Shown here in pieces: positions 1-6,461 of a DNA stretch of 8,214 nucleotides; within the stretch, counting starts at the first letter, position 1; the number at the start of each line of letters is the position of its first letter. Below the pieces are notes generated by a model. It ran no database searches. It saw nothing but the letters and a program-made list of their open reading frames with translations, and had not been told where the DNA came from. Where the stretch lies: positions 1-8,214 of the forward strand of contig JAQSXN010000145.1 in NCBI GenBank assembly GCA_029256665.1, read 5' to 3'. This DNA comes from Paenibacillus sp. (lineage in GTDB: Bacteria; Bacillota; Bacilli; Paenibacillales; Paenibacillaceae). A program made the translations under genes and the position numbers.

Positions 1-46
1 CGGTATAATGTTTGCTATGCAAGAAAGCGATTTTCAACGGATTCAT
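1..46 (-). CDS. N-terminal fragment of an unidentified protein, cut by the window edge
   Basis: An ATG at 46 opens a frame that runs off the window after 15 codons, reading MNPLKIAFLHSKHYT. It is supported by a near-perfect ribosome binding site (AAGGAGG at 60-54, 7 bases from the ATG) and a canonical sigma-A promoter 41 to 69 bases upstream. It therefore starts its own transcription unit after the terminator of the transport operon. The hydrophobic KIAFLHS stretch looks like the first beta strand of an alpha/beta (Rossmann-like) fold. It lacks the usual GxGxxG, and there is no signal peptide in the visible part. Possibilities include a sugar-modifying cytoplasmic enzyme or an oxidoreductase, but 15 residues are too few to name a family. 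I am confident that it is a gene and make no claim about its function. Confidence 0.8.
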   Translation of the reverse strand, partial: MNPLKIAFLHSKHYT

Positions 47-53
47 TTCTTTT

Positions 54-60
54 CCTCCTT
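54..60 (-). promoter_or_regulatory. Ribosome binding site of the truncated downstream gene
   Basis: AAGGAGG on the minus strand, 7 bases before the ATG at 46. It is the main evidence that this short frame at the window edge is a real gene start. Confidence 0.85.
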
Positions 61-86
61 CATTTGGCGCGGGTCATATCAAGGGG

Positions 87-115
87 ATTATATTCGTATT
101 TATATTTAAGGTCAA
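87..115 (-). promoter_or_regulatory. Sigma-A promoter of the truncated downstream gene
   Basis: On the minus strand there is a -35 box TTGACC (115-110, 5 of 6 consensus bases), a spacer of exactly 17 bases (109-93) and a -10 box TATAAT (92-87, 6 of 6). Transcription should begin near 80, leaving a leader of about 35 bases before the ATG at 46. This is the best promoter in the window. Its near-consensus quality suggests a housekeeping-type promoter, possibly controlled by a repressor or activator at the adjacent inverted repeat. Confidence 0.85.
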
Positions 116-116
116 C

Positions 117-135
117 ACATTTGTGCCTCAAATGT
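117..135. promoter_or_regulatory. Operator-like 7-bp inverted repeat next to the -35 box
   Basis: ACATTTG (117-123), a 5-base spacer TGCCT, and CAAATGT (129-135) form a perfect 7-bp inverted repeat. It ends two bases upstream of the -35 box of the promoter at 87-115. No T-run follows it on the minus strand, so it is a poor terminator. Its position around -37 to -55 fits a protein binding site. The cognate regulator is unknown. Confidence 0.45.
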
Positions 136-164
136 ATACCAGATTAAATAGATTCCTCTTCAGC

Positions 165-202
165 AAAAAATAGATGGCTTTCACGAGCGACTCCTTGCCA
201 TC
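165..202 (-). terminator. Intrinsic terminator closing the transport/esterase operon
   Basis: On the minus strand GATGGC (202-197) pairs with GCCATC (178-173), with a G-U pair possible outside. The long loop can itself fold a small GAG/CTC hairpin. The stem is followed directly by TATTTTTT (172-165). It lies 85 to 122 bases past the stop of the SGNH hydrolase and before the next promoter, the expected place for the end of the operon transcript. The stem is short and the loop long, so efficiency may be moderate. Confidence 0.6.
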
Positions 203-227
203 CTCATTTTTTCTCCATCGCCAAACA

Positions 228-254
228 GCCCGCCATTCATGGAATATCGCGGGC
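228..254. other. GC-rich hairpin downstream of the SGNH hydrolase
   Basis: GCCCGC (228-233) and GCGGGC (249-254) form an outer 6-bp stem. Inside it ATTC/GAAT form a second stem around a 3-base loop, separated by a small internal loop. It starts 33 bases beyond the hydrolase stop codon and lacks a following U-run on either strand. I read it as a possible transcript 3'-end protecting or pausing structure ahead of the true terminator at 165-202. Confidence 0.4.
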
Positions 255-286
255 CGTTCGTCCATCTTATCAAGTCTTTAAAAAGC

Positions 287-988
287 TTATCGATCCGGTA
301 GCAGCGGTCGAATCGCGTCCGCCCAGCGCCGGTATCCGCTTTCCGACAGATGGCAGAAGTCGGGGGCCGTCTCCGTGGACAATGTACCGTCTTGCTCCAG
401 CAACCGCGGACCGATATCCACAAAGTCGTATCCGCGTTCGTCCGCGAGTCGTTGGTAGCGTTCGTTGATCTCGGCGATCAATCGGCGCCTGGGATGATCC
501 GGATGCTGCTCCCGGGGAAAGACGGCCATTACAATGATCTTTGCATCCGGTGCGATATCGCCGACGCGGTCGCAAATCGCCTTCAATCCTTCGGCAGCTT
601 CGTCTGGACGATTGGCGCAGGCGTTCTTGGTCTCGCTCGTATTATTAGTGCCGATTAAAATAATGACCGTCCGGGGAGAGAGACCGCTCATTTCGCCGTG
701 ATCAAGCCGCCAGAGCACGTTCTGGATCCGATCCCAACCGAAGCCCATGTTCAGCACGCGATATGGCGCGAATACGGAATGCCATGATTCCGCTGCTTGC
801 ATGCCCTCCGTTCGCGGTTCTCCTCCCCAGAAATGGGTAATAGAATCCCCGATCAGAACCACCTCCGGGTTTATGCCCGCCTGCTCGCGCAGAATCCGTT
901 CATGCCGTTCCCACCAGTCGTAACAATCGTCTTCAAGCTTCGGTACGGGTATAAGCGCCGTATTGACGGGGTCGTGCGCAATCGTCAT
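287..988 (-). CDS. SGNH/GDSL-family hydrolase, probable cytoplasmic carbohydrate esterase
   Basis: A 233-residue serine esterase of the SGNH fold. Visible blocks are: block I LIGDSITHFWGG with nucleophile Ser49; block II NMGFGWDRIQNVLWRL with oxyanion Gly84; block III LIGTNNTS with oxyanion Asn115; and block V DFCHLSESGY giving Asp210 and His213. All four SGNH residues and the catalytic Asp are present. The QNVLWRL and GTNN signatures resemble the platelet-activating-factor acetylhydrolase-like branch of the family, whose members hydrolyse small ester groups such as acetyl. There is no signal peptide or membrane segment, so it should act in the cytoplasm on imported material. The ATG at 988 is preceded by AAGGAG (1002-997) overlapping the regulator's TAA stop, with 8 bases to the start, so the two genes are tightly coupled. 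By context it probably deacylates the sugar brought in by the neighbouring transporter, as the SGNH esterase YesT does in the Bacillus subtilis yes cluster. The substrate is inferred. A general lipase or thioesterase role cannot be excluded. Confidence 0.9.
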   Translation of the reverse strand: MTIAHDPVNTALIPVPKLEDDCYDWWERHERILREQAGINPEVVLIGDSITHFWGGEPRTEGMQAAESWHSVFAPYRVLNMGFGWDRIQNVLWRLDHGEMSGLSPRTVIILIGTNNTSETKNACANRPDEAAEGLKAICDRVGDIAPDAKIIVMAVFPREQHPDHPRRRLIAEINERYQRLADERGYDFVDIGPRLLEQDGTLSTETAPDFCHLSESGYRRWADAIRPLLPDR

Positions 989-1000
989 TTCGGTTTCTCC

Positions 1001-2629
1001 TTACGTCTGCGTTTTTTTGTTTTTGACATCGGCGGGCGTCACGCCCCACATTTTGCGAAATACTTTGGTGAAATAGCTGAAGTCCCGGTACCCCAGCATT
1101 TCCGCCGTTTCGGATACCTTCATGCCTTCCGTCAACCATTGCATGGCGAGCTTCATTTTGCGCTCCACGATATAGGAGGTGAACGACTGCCCCATCTGCT
1201 GCTTGAACAGGCGGGATAAGTAGGAGGCATTGATATACAGCTTGCCTGCCACCTCATGGAGACCGATATCTTCATGAATGCTCGCATCTACCAATTCGGT
1301 CATTTGACGGATCAATTCGTGACGGCTATTATGTTTGCTGTCATTGACGTAAAGGCATATTCGGTCGACAACTTCGTGGAGCCACTGCAACGTTTGGTCC
1401 CTGGTCGCGAGTGCCCGGAGATTGTAAAAATACGTGAAGTGGCTGCCGACGATTTTCTTAAGCGACCAGCCTTGCGATTGGATGACGCGTACGATCAGCG
1501 AGCTCATGTTCAGCATATTTTCGTGAACCTCGTCGCTTGTCAAAGCCTGATCGATATAATTCTGAACCCATTCATCGATGATCGCGATCGCCTTTTCCCG
1601 TTGCCCGGTCTCCAGCGCGTGCGCGAGCACCTTCTCCCGCTGGTTATCCGCCGCAACGACGCTGCGCGGCTCGCGTATGTCTCGATAAGGGATGACGATA
1701 TCGTCCCCGTGCACCACTCGTTCTTCCAGCGCCTGACAGGCTTCCCCGTAAGAATCGCATACGGTTGCCGGCCGATCGCAAGAACGGCCGATTCCGGCGC
1801 TGGCCGTCACCTTGAGATATTCCTTGAGCACGCTGAGCAGCCTTGTCGTATGTTGATGAACCTCGGCCATAAAGTCGTTTTCCGATGTAGGATCGCTCCC
1901 GTTGCGCGCGCAGTCGTAGAAGACAAGCACCGTCGCACCGGAATGATTGGAAGATATGAAACAAGGGACTTTCTCCAGCAGCTCCTTCGCGATTCCGAGC
2001 AACGTAATCTTGACAAGCATTATATCCTCGGCGCCAAATCGGCCATCCGGATTCGTGAGCGGATCGGGATCTACAACCGTTACCGCCCATAAGGCATCGG
2101 ACGGAAGCGTGATCCCGAGTTCGCGGCTGCGCCCCTCGATCTCCCATTCCGCGTATTTGCCTTCGATCCAGCTTTGATAGAAGATATCCTGCAGTCTCGG
2201 CAGATGCTCCGCCCACTTTCTCTGCATTAATTCCTGGTTGTATTCGGCCTCGAGATCGCGGCGAATGCTCTCCCGCGCTTCCAATACGGCTTGCAGCACT
2301 TCCGTGTTGCCGGAGGGCTTGAGCAAATATTTCATTACGTTCAGTTCAATGGCGATCTGGGCGTATTTGAAATCATCATGCCCGCTGAGCACGATGATCT
2401 TCGCAAGCTTATCCCTTTCCGCTATTCGCCTGGCAACGGTCAGACCATCCAAATCGGGCATATGAATGTCGAGAAGCACGATGTTCGGTTTCTTCTGTTC
2501 GAACAGCGCAAGCGCGTCCGTACCGTTGCCCGCCGTCGCGACCACCTCGATTCCGTGCTCTTCCCAGGAGATGTTGCGAGCGAGATTATTGAGCAGCCGA
2601 GGCTCGTCTTCCACGATCATGAGATTCAT
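1001..2629 (-). CDS. yesN: YesN-type response regulator with AraC-family DNA-binding domain
   Basis: A 542-residue two-component transcription regulator. The receiver domain is at about 1-120, with acidic pocket EDE at 7-9, phospho-acceptor Asp54 in LLDIHMP, Ser82 and Lys104 (YLLKP). A long middle region, about 120-430, has no motif I recognise. The C-terminal AraC/XylS domain, about 436-537, has two helix-turn-helix units: LHEVAGKLYINASYLSRLF and the second beginning VSETAEMLGYRDFSYFTKVF. These regulators are phosphorylated by a YesM-type kinase and usually activate adjacent sugar-uptake genes. A GTG at 2635 would extend the frame by two residues, but GGAGG occupies 2639-2635, overlaps that GTG, and sits a proper 5 bases before the ATG at 2629, so I take the ATG. 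The start lies inside the kinase gene, a 44-base overlap that suggests coupled translation. The likely target is the promoter region at 8088-8214 (inference). The gene symbol denotes the family, not proven orthology. Confidence 0.95.
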   Translation of the reverse strand: MNLMIVEDEPRLLNNLARNISWEEHGIEVVATAGNGTDALALFEQKKPNIVLLDIHMPDLDGLTVARRIAERDKLAKIIVLSGHDDFKYAQIAIELNVMKYLLKPSGNTEVLQAVLEARESIRRDLEAEYNQELMQRKWAEHLPRLQDIFYQSWIEGKYAEWEIEGRSRELGITLPSDALWAVTVVDPDPLTNPDGRFGAEDIMLVKITLLGIAKELLEKVPCFISSNHSGATVLVFYDCARNGSDPTSENDFMAEVHQHTTRLLSVLKEYLKVTASAGIGRSCDRPATVCDSYGEACQALEERVVHGDDIVIPYRDIREPRSVVAADNQREKVLAHALETGQREKAIAIIDEWVQNYIDQALTSDEVHENMLNMSSLIVRVIQSQGWSLKKIVGSHFTYFYNLRALATRDQTLQWLHEVVDRICLYVNDSKHNSRHELIRQMTELVDASIHEDIGLHEVAGKLYINASYLSRLFKQQMGQSFTSYIVERKMKLAMQWLTEGMKVSETAEMLGYRDFSYFTKVFRKMWGVTPADVKNKKTQT

Positions 2630-4442
2630 AGGCACCTCCGATGGGGATCCATAACACGACGGTCGTTCCCTCGTTTTCGATACTATCGATGGTCAAGTCG
2701 GCCGGGTCTCCGTAATATAGCTTGAGCCTTGCCTTTACGTTCCATAATCCGAATAAATCATGTCTTCGAATTTCGTGCTCCCATACCTTGTCGGCATGCA
2801 GGGACAGTTTGGCGAGCTCATCGCGTATATAGAGCAGCCTCTCGGCGCCGATGCCTTTTCCGTTATCGGAAACCTCCAGGCGCAGTCTGTCTTGCTCCAC
2901 GCAGCAGTCGATCGTGACAAGACCATCCTTTTTCTTCTGTTCCAGTCCATGCAGAATGGCGTTCTCTACGATCGGCTGCAACAGCAGCTTGAGAACGAGA
3001 CACCGCTTGCTGGCTTCGTCCACGTTTATCGACACGGACAGCTTGTCAATGAACCGTATGCGCTGCACGGTCAAATAATATTGAAGATGCTCGATCGTCT
3101 CTTCCACCGTGAATTCTTCTTGTCCTTTGCTCAGGCTCAATCGAAAAAACTTCGATAGATTCAGCACCATTTCCGTGATCTCTTCCGCTTCGTAATTCTC
3201 CGCCATGCTGTAGATGGAATCCAGCGTATTATACAGAAAATGCGGGTTGATCTGCGATTGCATCGCGCGCAGCTCGGCCTTGAGCCGCAGCAGCTGCTGC
3301 TCGTAATTGTGTTTGATCAAATGCTTCTGGTCCAAGGCCATTTCGTTGAAGGACTGCATCAGATAGCCGAATTCATCCTCTCGCTTATGGTGCAGATTCG
3401 TATCCAACTGGCCGATCCGCACCTGCTTCATCCCGTACGCGAGCGTGCCGAGCGGCGATGCGATGCCCTGATAGACGACCCAGGAGATTACGAGCGACAA
3501 CAAAATGCTCATGCCGATGATCACGTACATAAACGAACGTAATTGGTTGGTTTCGGCATACATCGCGGAAGCCGGCGTGACCATCATGATCGTCCATCCC
3601 GACGCTTCGGACCGGTAGCGCACCAGCATCTCCGGTTCGCCGCTCGGTCCGAATTGGCGAGTCAGCATGTTATCCGTCCCGCTTGTCCATTGCGGCGGCG
3701 GCTCGTTCGGGTTCGTCCCCGCGAGCAAGCGGTTATCCGAAGTCAGAAGGTAGACGCTCGCGTTATTGGAGTGCACAAGGGTGTCGAGATGTTTCTTCAG
3801 ATGGTTGGCCGATAACGTGATCATCAAGACATGCTTGCGGACGTCTGGCTTGAACGGATCCATCGCCAGCATCAAGGTCAAGTATCCGGGCTGGAACGTT
3901 TGGTCCAATTGCTGGTAAGAGTCGAATTCGCCTTCGCCAGGGATCAAAAGCAAGCTTTTTCCGCCGGAGTTCAACAATTCGCCATACCACTTCTGCTCAA
4001 ACAGTTCGTCCATCCTTCTCCCTCCGTACTTGGAGGAAAGGACGGTTTCGGAATACGCGTGAAAAATCGATAATTGCGTTAAATAATTGTTGACCGAATT
4101 CATATTGGACAGCTGGTTAAGCACTTTGTTGAAATCCAACGTCATTTCGGCCGTCAAATGCGTATCATCCCGGCTGAGCAGCTCGTTTAGATTCGTATCC
4201 GTCGCTAAAGCCATGGACATGTTTTCGATGTTATTCATCGTCATATCGATCGCTTCCATGGCCGATGACAAGGCGATTCTCGTTTGTTCGTTTACTTTCC
4301 GCTCCAGAATCTGTTCCGAACGAAGGCTGGCGAAGATGCTGACGGCGACAAGCGGAACGAGGATGATCAAAAAATAGCTCGTTAACCGAAATTGAACGGA
4401 TCGTTTATAGGCGCTTGATATTTTGCGGAATATCGAGGGCAA
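2586..4442 (-). CDS. yesM: YesM-type membrane sensor histidine kinase
   Basis: A 618-residue sensor kinase. It has a short cytoplasmic N-terminus, a membrane helix at about 20-40, an extracellular sensing region at about 41-303, a second helix at about 305-325 and a HAMP linker at about 326-378. A His_kinase segment follows with phosphorylated His401 in INPHFLYN. The ATPase domain shows an N box (QPIVENA, Glu493/Asn494), a G1 box (DNGKGI, 526-531) and a G2-like GLWN (565-568). This is the layout of YesM/LytS-type kinases that pair with AraC-type regulators. The start is a TTG at 4442 with GGAGG at 4457-4453, 10 bases upstream. No in-frame ATG or GTG precedes it after the binding site, and a later start would cut into the membrane helix. 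The last 14 or so residues, after VVLWIPI, are encoded in the 44-base overlap with the regulator and form an unremarkable charged tail. The ligand is unknown; it may be the free sugar or the loaded binding lipoprotein. Confidence 0.95.
   Translation of the reverse strand: MPSIFRKISSAYKRSVQFRLTSYFLIILVPLVAVSIFASLRSEQILERKVNEQTRIALSSAMEAIDMTMNNIENMSMALATDTNLNELLSRDDTHLTAEMTLDFNKVLNQLSNMNSVNNYLTQLSIFHAYSETVLSSKYGGRRMDELFEQKWYGELLNSGGKSLLLIPGEGEFDSYQQLDQTFQPGYLTLMLAMDPFKPDVRKHVLMITLSANHLKKHLDTLVHSNNASVYLLTSDNRLLAGTNPNEPPPQWTSGTDNMLTRQFGPSGEPEMLVRYRSEASGWTIMMVTPASAMYAETNQLRSFMYVIIGMSILLSLVISWVVYQGIASPLGTLAYGMKQVRIGQLDTNLHHKREDEFGYLMQSFNEMALDQKHLIKHNYEQQLLRLKAELRAMQSQINPHFLYNTLDSIYSMAENYEAEEITEMVLNLSKFFRLSLSKGQEEFTVEETIEHLQYYLTVQRIRFIDKLSVSINVDEASKRCLVLKLLLQPIVENAILHGLEQKKKDGLVTIDCCVEQDRLRLEVSDNGKGIGAERLLYIRDELAKLSLHADKVWEHEIRRHDLFGLWNVKARLKLYYGDPADLTIDSIENEGTTVVLWIPIGGAYESHDRGRRASAAQ
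2635..2639 (-). promoter_or_regulatory. Ribosome binding site deciding the regulator start
   Basis: GGAGG (2639-2635) sits inside the 3' end of the kinase gene. It shares a base with the upstream GTG and lies 5 bases before the ATG at 2629, so the ATG is the better start for the response regulator. Confidence 0.7.
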
Positions 4443-4452
4443 TCGGCAACCA

Positions 4453-4457
4453 CCTCC
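4453..4457 (-). promoter_or_regulatory. Ribosome binding site supporting the TTG start of the sensor kinase
   Basis: GGAGG (4457-4453) is 10 bases before the TTG at 4442. The spacing is slightly long and the codon weak, which would keep kinase levels low compared with the transporter. Confidence 0.65.
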
Positions 4458-4484
4458 GGCCGGAACGGCGAATGGAACATATAT

Positions 4485-4513
4485 CCTATAATGTGCCTAT
4501 CTTATCATAGAAA
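4485..4513 (-). promoter_or_regulatory. Weak candidate promoter ahead of the sensor kinase
   Basis: On the minus strand TTTCTA (4513-4508), a 17-base spacer and TATAGG (4490-4485) match the sigma-A boxes at only 3 of 6 and 4 of 6 positions. They lie between the strong hairpin and the kinase start, where a basal promoter for the two-component genes would make sense. The match is close to what chance gives in such AT-rich sequence. Confidence 0.2.
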
Positions 4514-4520
4514 CGGATTG

Positions 4521-4560
4521 AAGGGCGCGGCAGCCGGAAAATCCGGCTTGCCGCTCCCTT
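4521..4560 (-). terminator. Strong intercistronic hairpin between transporter and sensor genes
   Basis: Nearly the whole 40-base element folds. The arms 4521-4538 and 4542-4560 pair as AAGGG/CCCTT, GCGGCA/TGCCGC and GCCGGA/TCCGGC (17 base pairs) with one mismatch, one bulged base and a 3-base loop. It begins 11 bases past the stop of permease 2. The following minus-strand sequence (CAATCCGTTTC) has no proper U-run, so it is more likely a partial terminator, attenuator or 3'-end stabiliser than a full stop. It would lower expression of the kinase, regulator and esterase relative to the transporter. Confidence 0.55.
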
Positions 4561-4570
4561 GGTTGGTTTC

Positions 4571-5443
4571 CTATCCCTTGATCGCGCCGATCATGACGCC
4601 TTTGAGGAAGTATTTTTGTAAAAAAGGATACACGATCACGATCGGCAAGATGGCGACGGCGACCGTTGCCATCTTGATCGTCTCGGGAGGCAGCATCGCC
4701 AGATTCGTGGAGTTGACCGCCAGCTCCTGGCTAATGCTCGGCGTCTGAATCATGTTGCGCAGGACGACCTGCATCGGAGCAAGGCTCCTTTCCGTCACGT
4801 ACATAATGCCTTTGAAATATTCGTTCCAATGACCGATTCCGTAGAATAAGCCGACGGTTGCCATGATGGGAGCCGAAAGCGGGAGCACGATCCGCGCAAG
4901 CGTCGCGATGTCGCCGCAGCCGTCGACGCGCGCCGCTTCTTCGACCTCCTGGGGCAAACTCTCGAAATACGTTTTCATGATCAGGAAGTTGAAGGTGGAC
5001 ACCATTCCCGGCACGAACAAGGCCCAAATGGTGTTGTACAAGCCAAGCTCCCTGACGACCAGATAGGTCGGTATCAGTCCTCCGTTGAACAGCAATGTGA
5101 AAATGATCGCGAGCAAAATCCCGTTGCGCCAAGGCGTCGATTTCTTCGAAAGCGGATAGGCGAGCAGCGAAGTGACCAGCAGATTCAAGAATGTGCCCGC
5201 AACCGTAATGATAACGGTAATTTGCAGGGCGTCCGGTATGCGGTTGCTGCCGAAAATTTCTTTGTAGGCTTCGAACGTAAAGGAGCTTGGCCAAAGAATA
5301 AAACCGCCGTTGCGAAGCACTTCGGTATAAGGCGTTACCGACATCACGAATACGAAATAAAGCGGGAATAACGTCGATAATGCGAACAGAGCCAAAACGA
5401 TATAGATCAGGGCGTCGACGAGCCGGTCCGATTTGGTTACCAT
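4571..5443 (-). CDS. Carbohydrate ABC transporter permease, LplC/YtcP type
   Basis: A 290-residue inner-membrane component of a CUT1-type sugar importer. Hydrophobic segments lie at about 11-36, 73-98, 106-130, 140-156, 185-205 and 258-277, consistent with six helices. The cytoplasmic EAA loop that docks the ATPase is at about 168-188 (EEAARVDGCGDIATLARIVLP). The C-terminus ends QKYFLKGVMIGAIKG, a typical close for YtcP/LplC permeases. The start ATG at 5443 has GGAGG at 5457-5453, 9 bases upstream, and overlaps the end of permease 1 by 7 bases (ATATGGTAA junction), so the two permeases are translationally coupled and would form the heterodimeric channel. LplC/YtcP proteins are relatives of the alginate permease AlgM2, so an oligosaccharide is a plausible cargo. 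No ATP-binding subunit is encoded nearby. Confidence 0.95.
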   Translation of the reverse strand: MVTKSDRLVDALIYIVLALFALSTLFPLYFVFVMSVTPYTEVLRNGGFILWPSSFTFEAYKEIFGSNRIPDALQITVIITVAGTFLNLLVTSLLAYPLSKKSTPWRNGILLAIIFTLLFNGGLIPTYLVVRELGLYNTIWALFVPGMVSTFNFLIMKTYFESLPQEVEEAARVDGCGDIATLARIVLPLSAPIMATVGLFYGIGHWNEYFKGIMYVTERSLAPMQVVLRNMIQTPSISQELAVNSTNLAMLPPETIKMATVAVAILPIVIVYPFLQKYFLKGVMIGAIKG

Positions 5444-6384
5444 ATGCCTGAACCTCCAACCTTCTTGGCCAGTTTGTTTGCGCCTAGAATAAAGATCAAA
5501 CCGATCACCGATTTGAATACCCCGGTAGCGGCCGCGATGCTGAAATTCAGCTGTTCAAGTCCTTGCCTGAATACCCACGTGTCGATAATGTCGCCGACAT
5601 CGTAGACCCTGGCATTCAAGAAGATGTACACCTGGTCGAAGCCCGCGTCGAGAATGCTGCCGAGCCTGAGTATTAGCAGCAACACGAATACCGAACGGAT
5701 GCCGGGCAGCGTAATATGCCACATTTGCCGCCATCTTCCCGCTCCGTCCACGACGGCGGCCTCGTACAGCTCCTGATTAATGCCGGCAAGCGCGGCCAAA
5801 TAGATAATGGCGCCGAATCCTACGTTTTTCCATAGATCGGATCCGATCAAGAGCGGACGGAAATAGTCGGCGTCCGTAAGCAAATTCAATTCGCCCCAGC
5901 CCATGTCCCGGAAGAACGTCGTAAACAATCCCGAGCCTGGCGCGAATAAAGAAAATACGATTCCGTACACGATAATCCACGATAAAAAATGAGGGCCGTA
6001 GGTAATCGTCTGCACGATCCGCTTGAACCATTGCGAACGAATTTCGTTCAGCATAAGCGCCAGCATCACGTCCGGAAGCATATTAAACACGATGCGATAG
6101 ACGCTGATCACCAACGTATTTTTCATAATGAGAGGAAAATCGGGAGATTGAAAGATGTTTCGAAAATTTTCCAATCCTACCCATGGACTCCCCCAGATGC
6201 CCTTCATAAGGTTGTAATCTTGAAAGGCGATCAGAATGCCCGCCATGGGAACATAATGAAACAATAAATAATAGAGAAGTCCGGGAATCATCATGATCAT
6301 CATCCATTTGCTCCGGTATAATCTCCGAAGCGACTTTCGGAATGCCGAGGGTCTAGTCGGCTCTTTCATGATTATATTGTTCAT
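5437..6384 (-). CDS. Carbohydrate ABC transporter permease, LplB/YteP type
   Basis: A 315-residue partner permease of the CUT1-type importer. A positively charged N-terminus (RKSLRRLYRSK) precedes a first helix at about 28-54 containing the family-typical PGLLYYLLFHYVPMAG stretch. Further helices are at about 92-112, 134-147, 186-200, 231-246 and 284-301. The EAA loop YEAAVVDGAGRWRQMWHITLP (about 207-227) is intact. The start ATG at 6384 has a G-rich binding site (AAAGGGGG, 6399-6392), 7 bases upstream and weaker than the others in the operon. A second ATG at 6369 has no binding site. The gene follows the lipoprotein after 77 bases that contain a hairpin, and runs 7 bases into permease 2. Its family includes LplB and the alginate permease AlgM1. 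Confidence 0.95.
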   Translation of the reverse strand: MNNIIMKEPTRPSAFRKSLRRLYRSKWMMIMMIPGLLYYLLFHYVPMAGILIAFQDYNLMKGIWGSPWVGLENFRNIFQSPDFPLIMKNTLVISVYRIVFNMLPDVMLALMLNEIRSQWFKRIVQTITYGPHFLSWIIVYGIVFSLFAPGSGLFTTFFRDMGWGELNLLTDADYFRPLLIGSDLWKNVGFGAIIYLAALAGINQELYEAAVVDGAGRWRQMWHITLPGIRSVFVLLLILRLGSILDAGFDQVYIFLNARVYDVGDIIDTWVFRQGLEQLNFSIAAATGVFKSVIGLIFILGANKLAKKVGGSGIW

Positions 6385-6421
6385 CCCGTTTCCCCCTTTC
6401 CGCCCGTCTGGCTGCCGATAG

Positions 6422-6453
6422 GAAGAAAACCCCGGGCCACCAGGGTTTTCTTC
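6422..6453. terminator. Hairpin with A- and U-rich flanks between lipoprotein and permease genes
   Basis: GAAGAAAACCC (6422-6432) and GGGTTTTCTTC (6443-6453) form a perfect 11-bp inverted repeat around a 10-base loop. In the minus-strand transcript the 3' arm ends GGGUUUUCUUC, giving a terminator-like GC core followed by U-rich sequence. It begins 9 bases after the lipoprotein stop. Since the permeases have no evident promoter of their own, it probably acts as a leaky terminator or 3'-end stabiliser that gives more binding protein than permease, a common arrangement in sugar ABC operons. Confidence 0.55.
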
Positions 6454-6461
6454 GGTTATCC

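Noticed and set aside
4..9. TATAAT on the plus strand at the window edge
   Set aside because: It falls inside the N-terminal codons of the minus-strand gene and has no plus-strand gene to serve.
47..286. Catabolite-repression (cre-like) site in the gap downstream of the esterase
   Set aside because: I looked for a TGWAANCGNTNWCA-like palindrome by eye here and in the operon leader and found no convincing match.
1256..2092. Plus-strand open frame (278 codons) opposite the response regulator
   Set aside because: Antisense to the well-supported regulator gene, with no recognisable motif; a frame shadow.
2633..2635. GTG as start codon of the response regulator
   Set aside because: The GGAGG binding site overlaps this codon, leaving no spacing. 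The ATG two codons later is correctly placed.
4487..4492. Perfect TATAAT on the plus strand
   Set aside because: There is no -35 box at a suitable distance and no plus-strand gene downstream. It is the complement of AT-rich intergenic sequence.
4731..5459. Second long minus-strand frame overlapping permease 2
   Set aside because: It is in another frame of the same strand over the permease, is rich in Arg and His, and has no membrane segments, while the permease frame has clear helices and an EAA loop.
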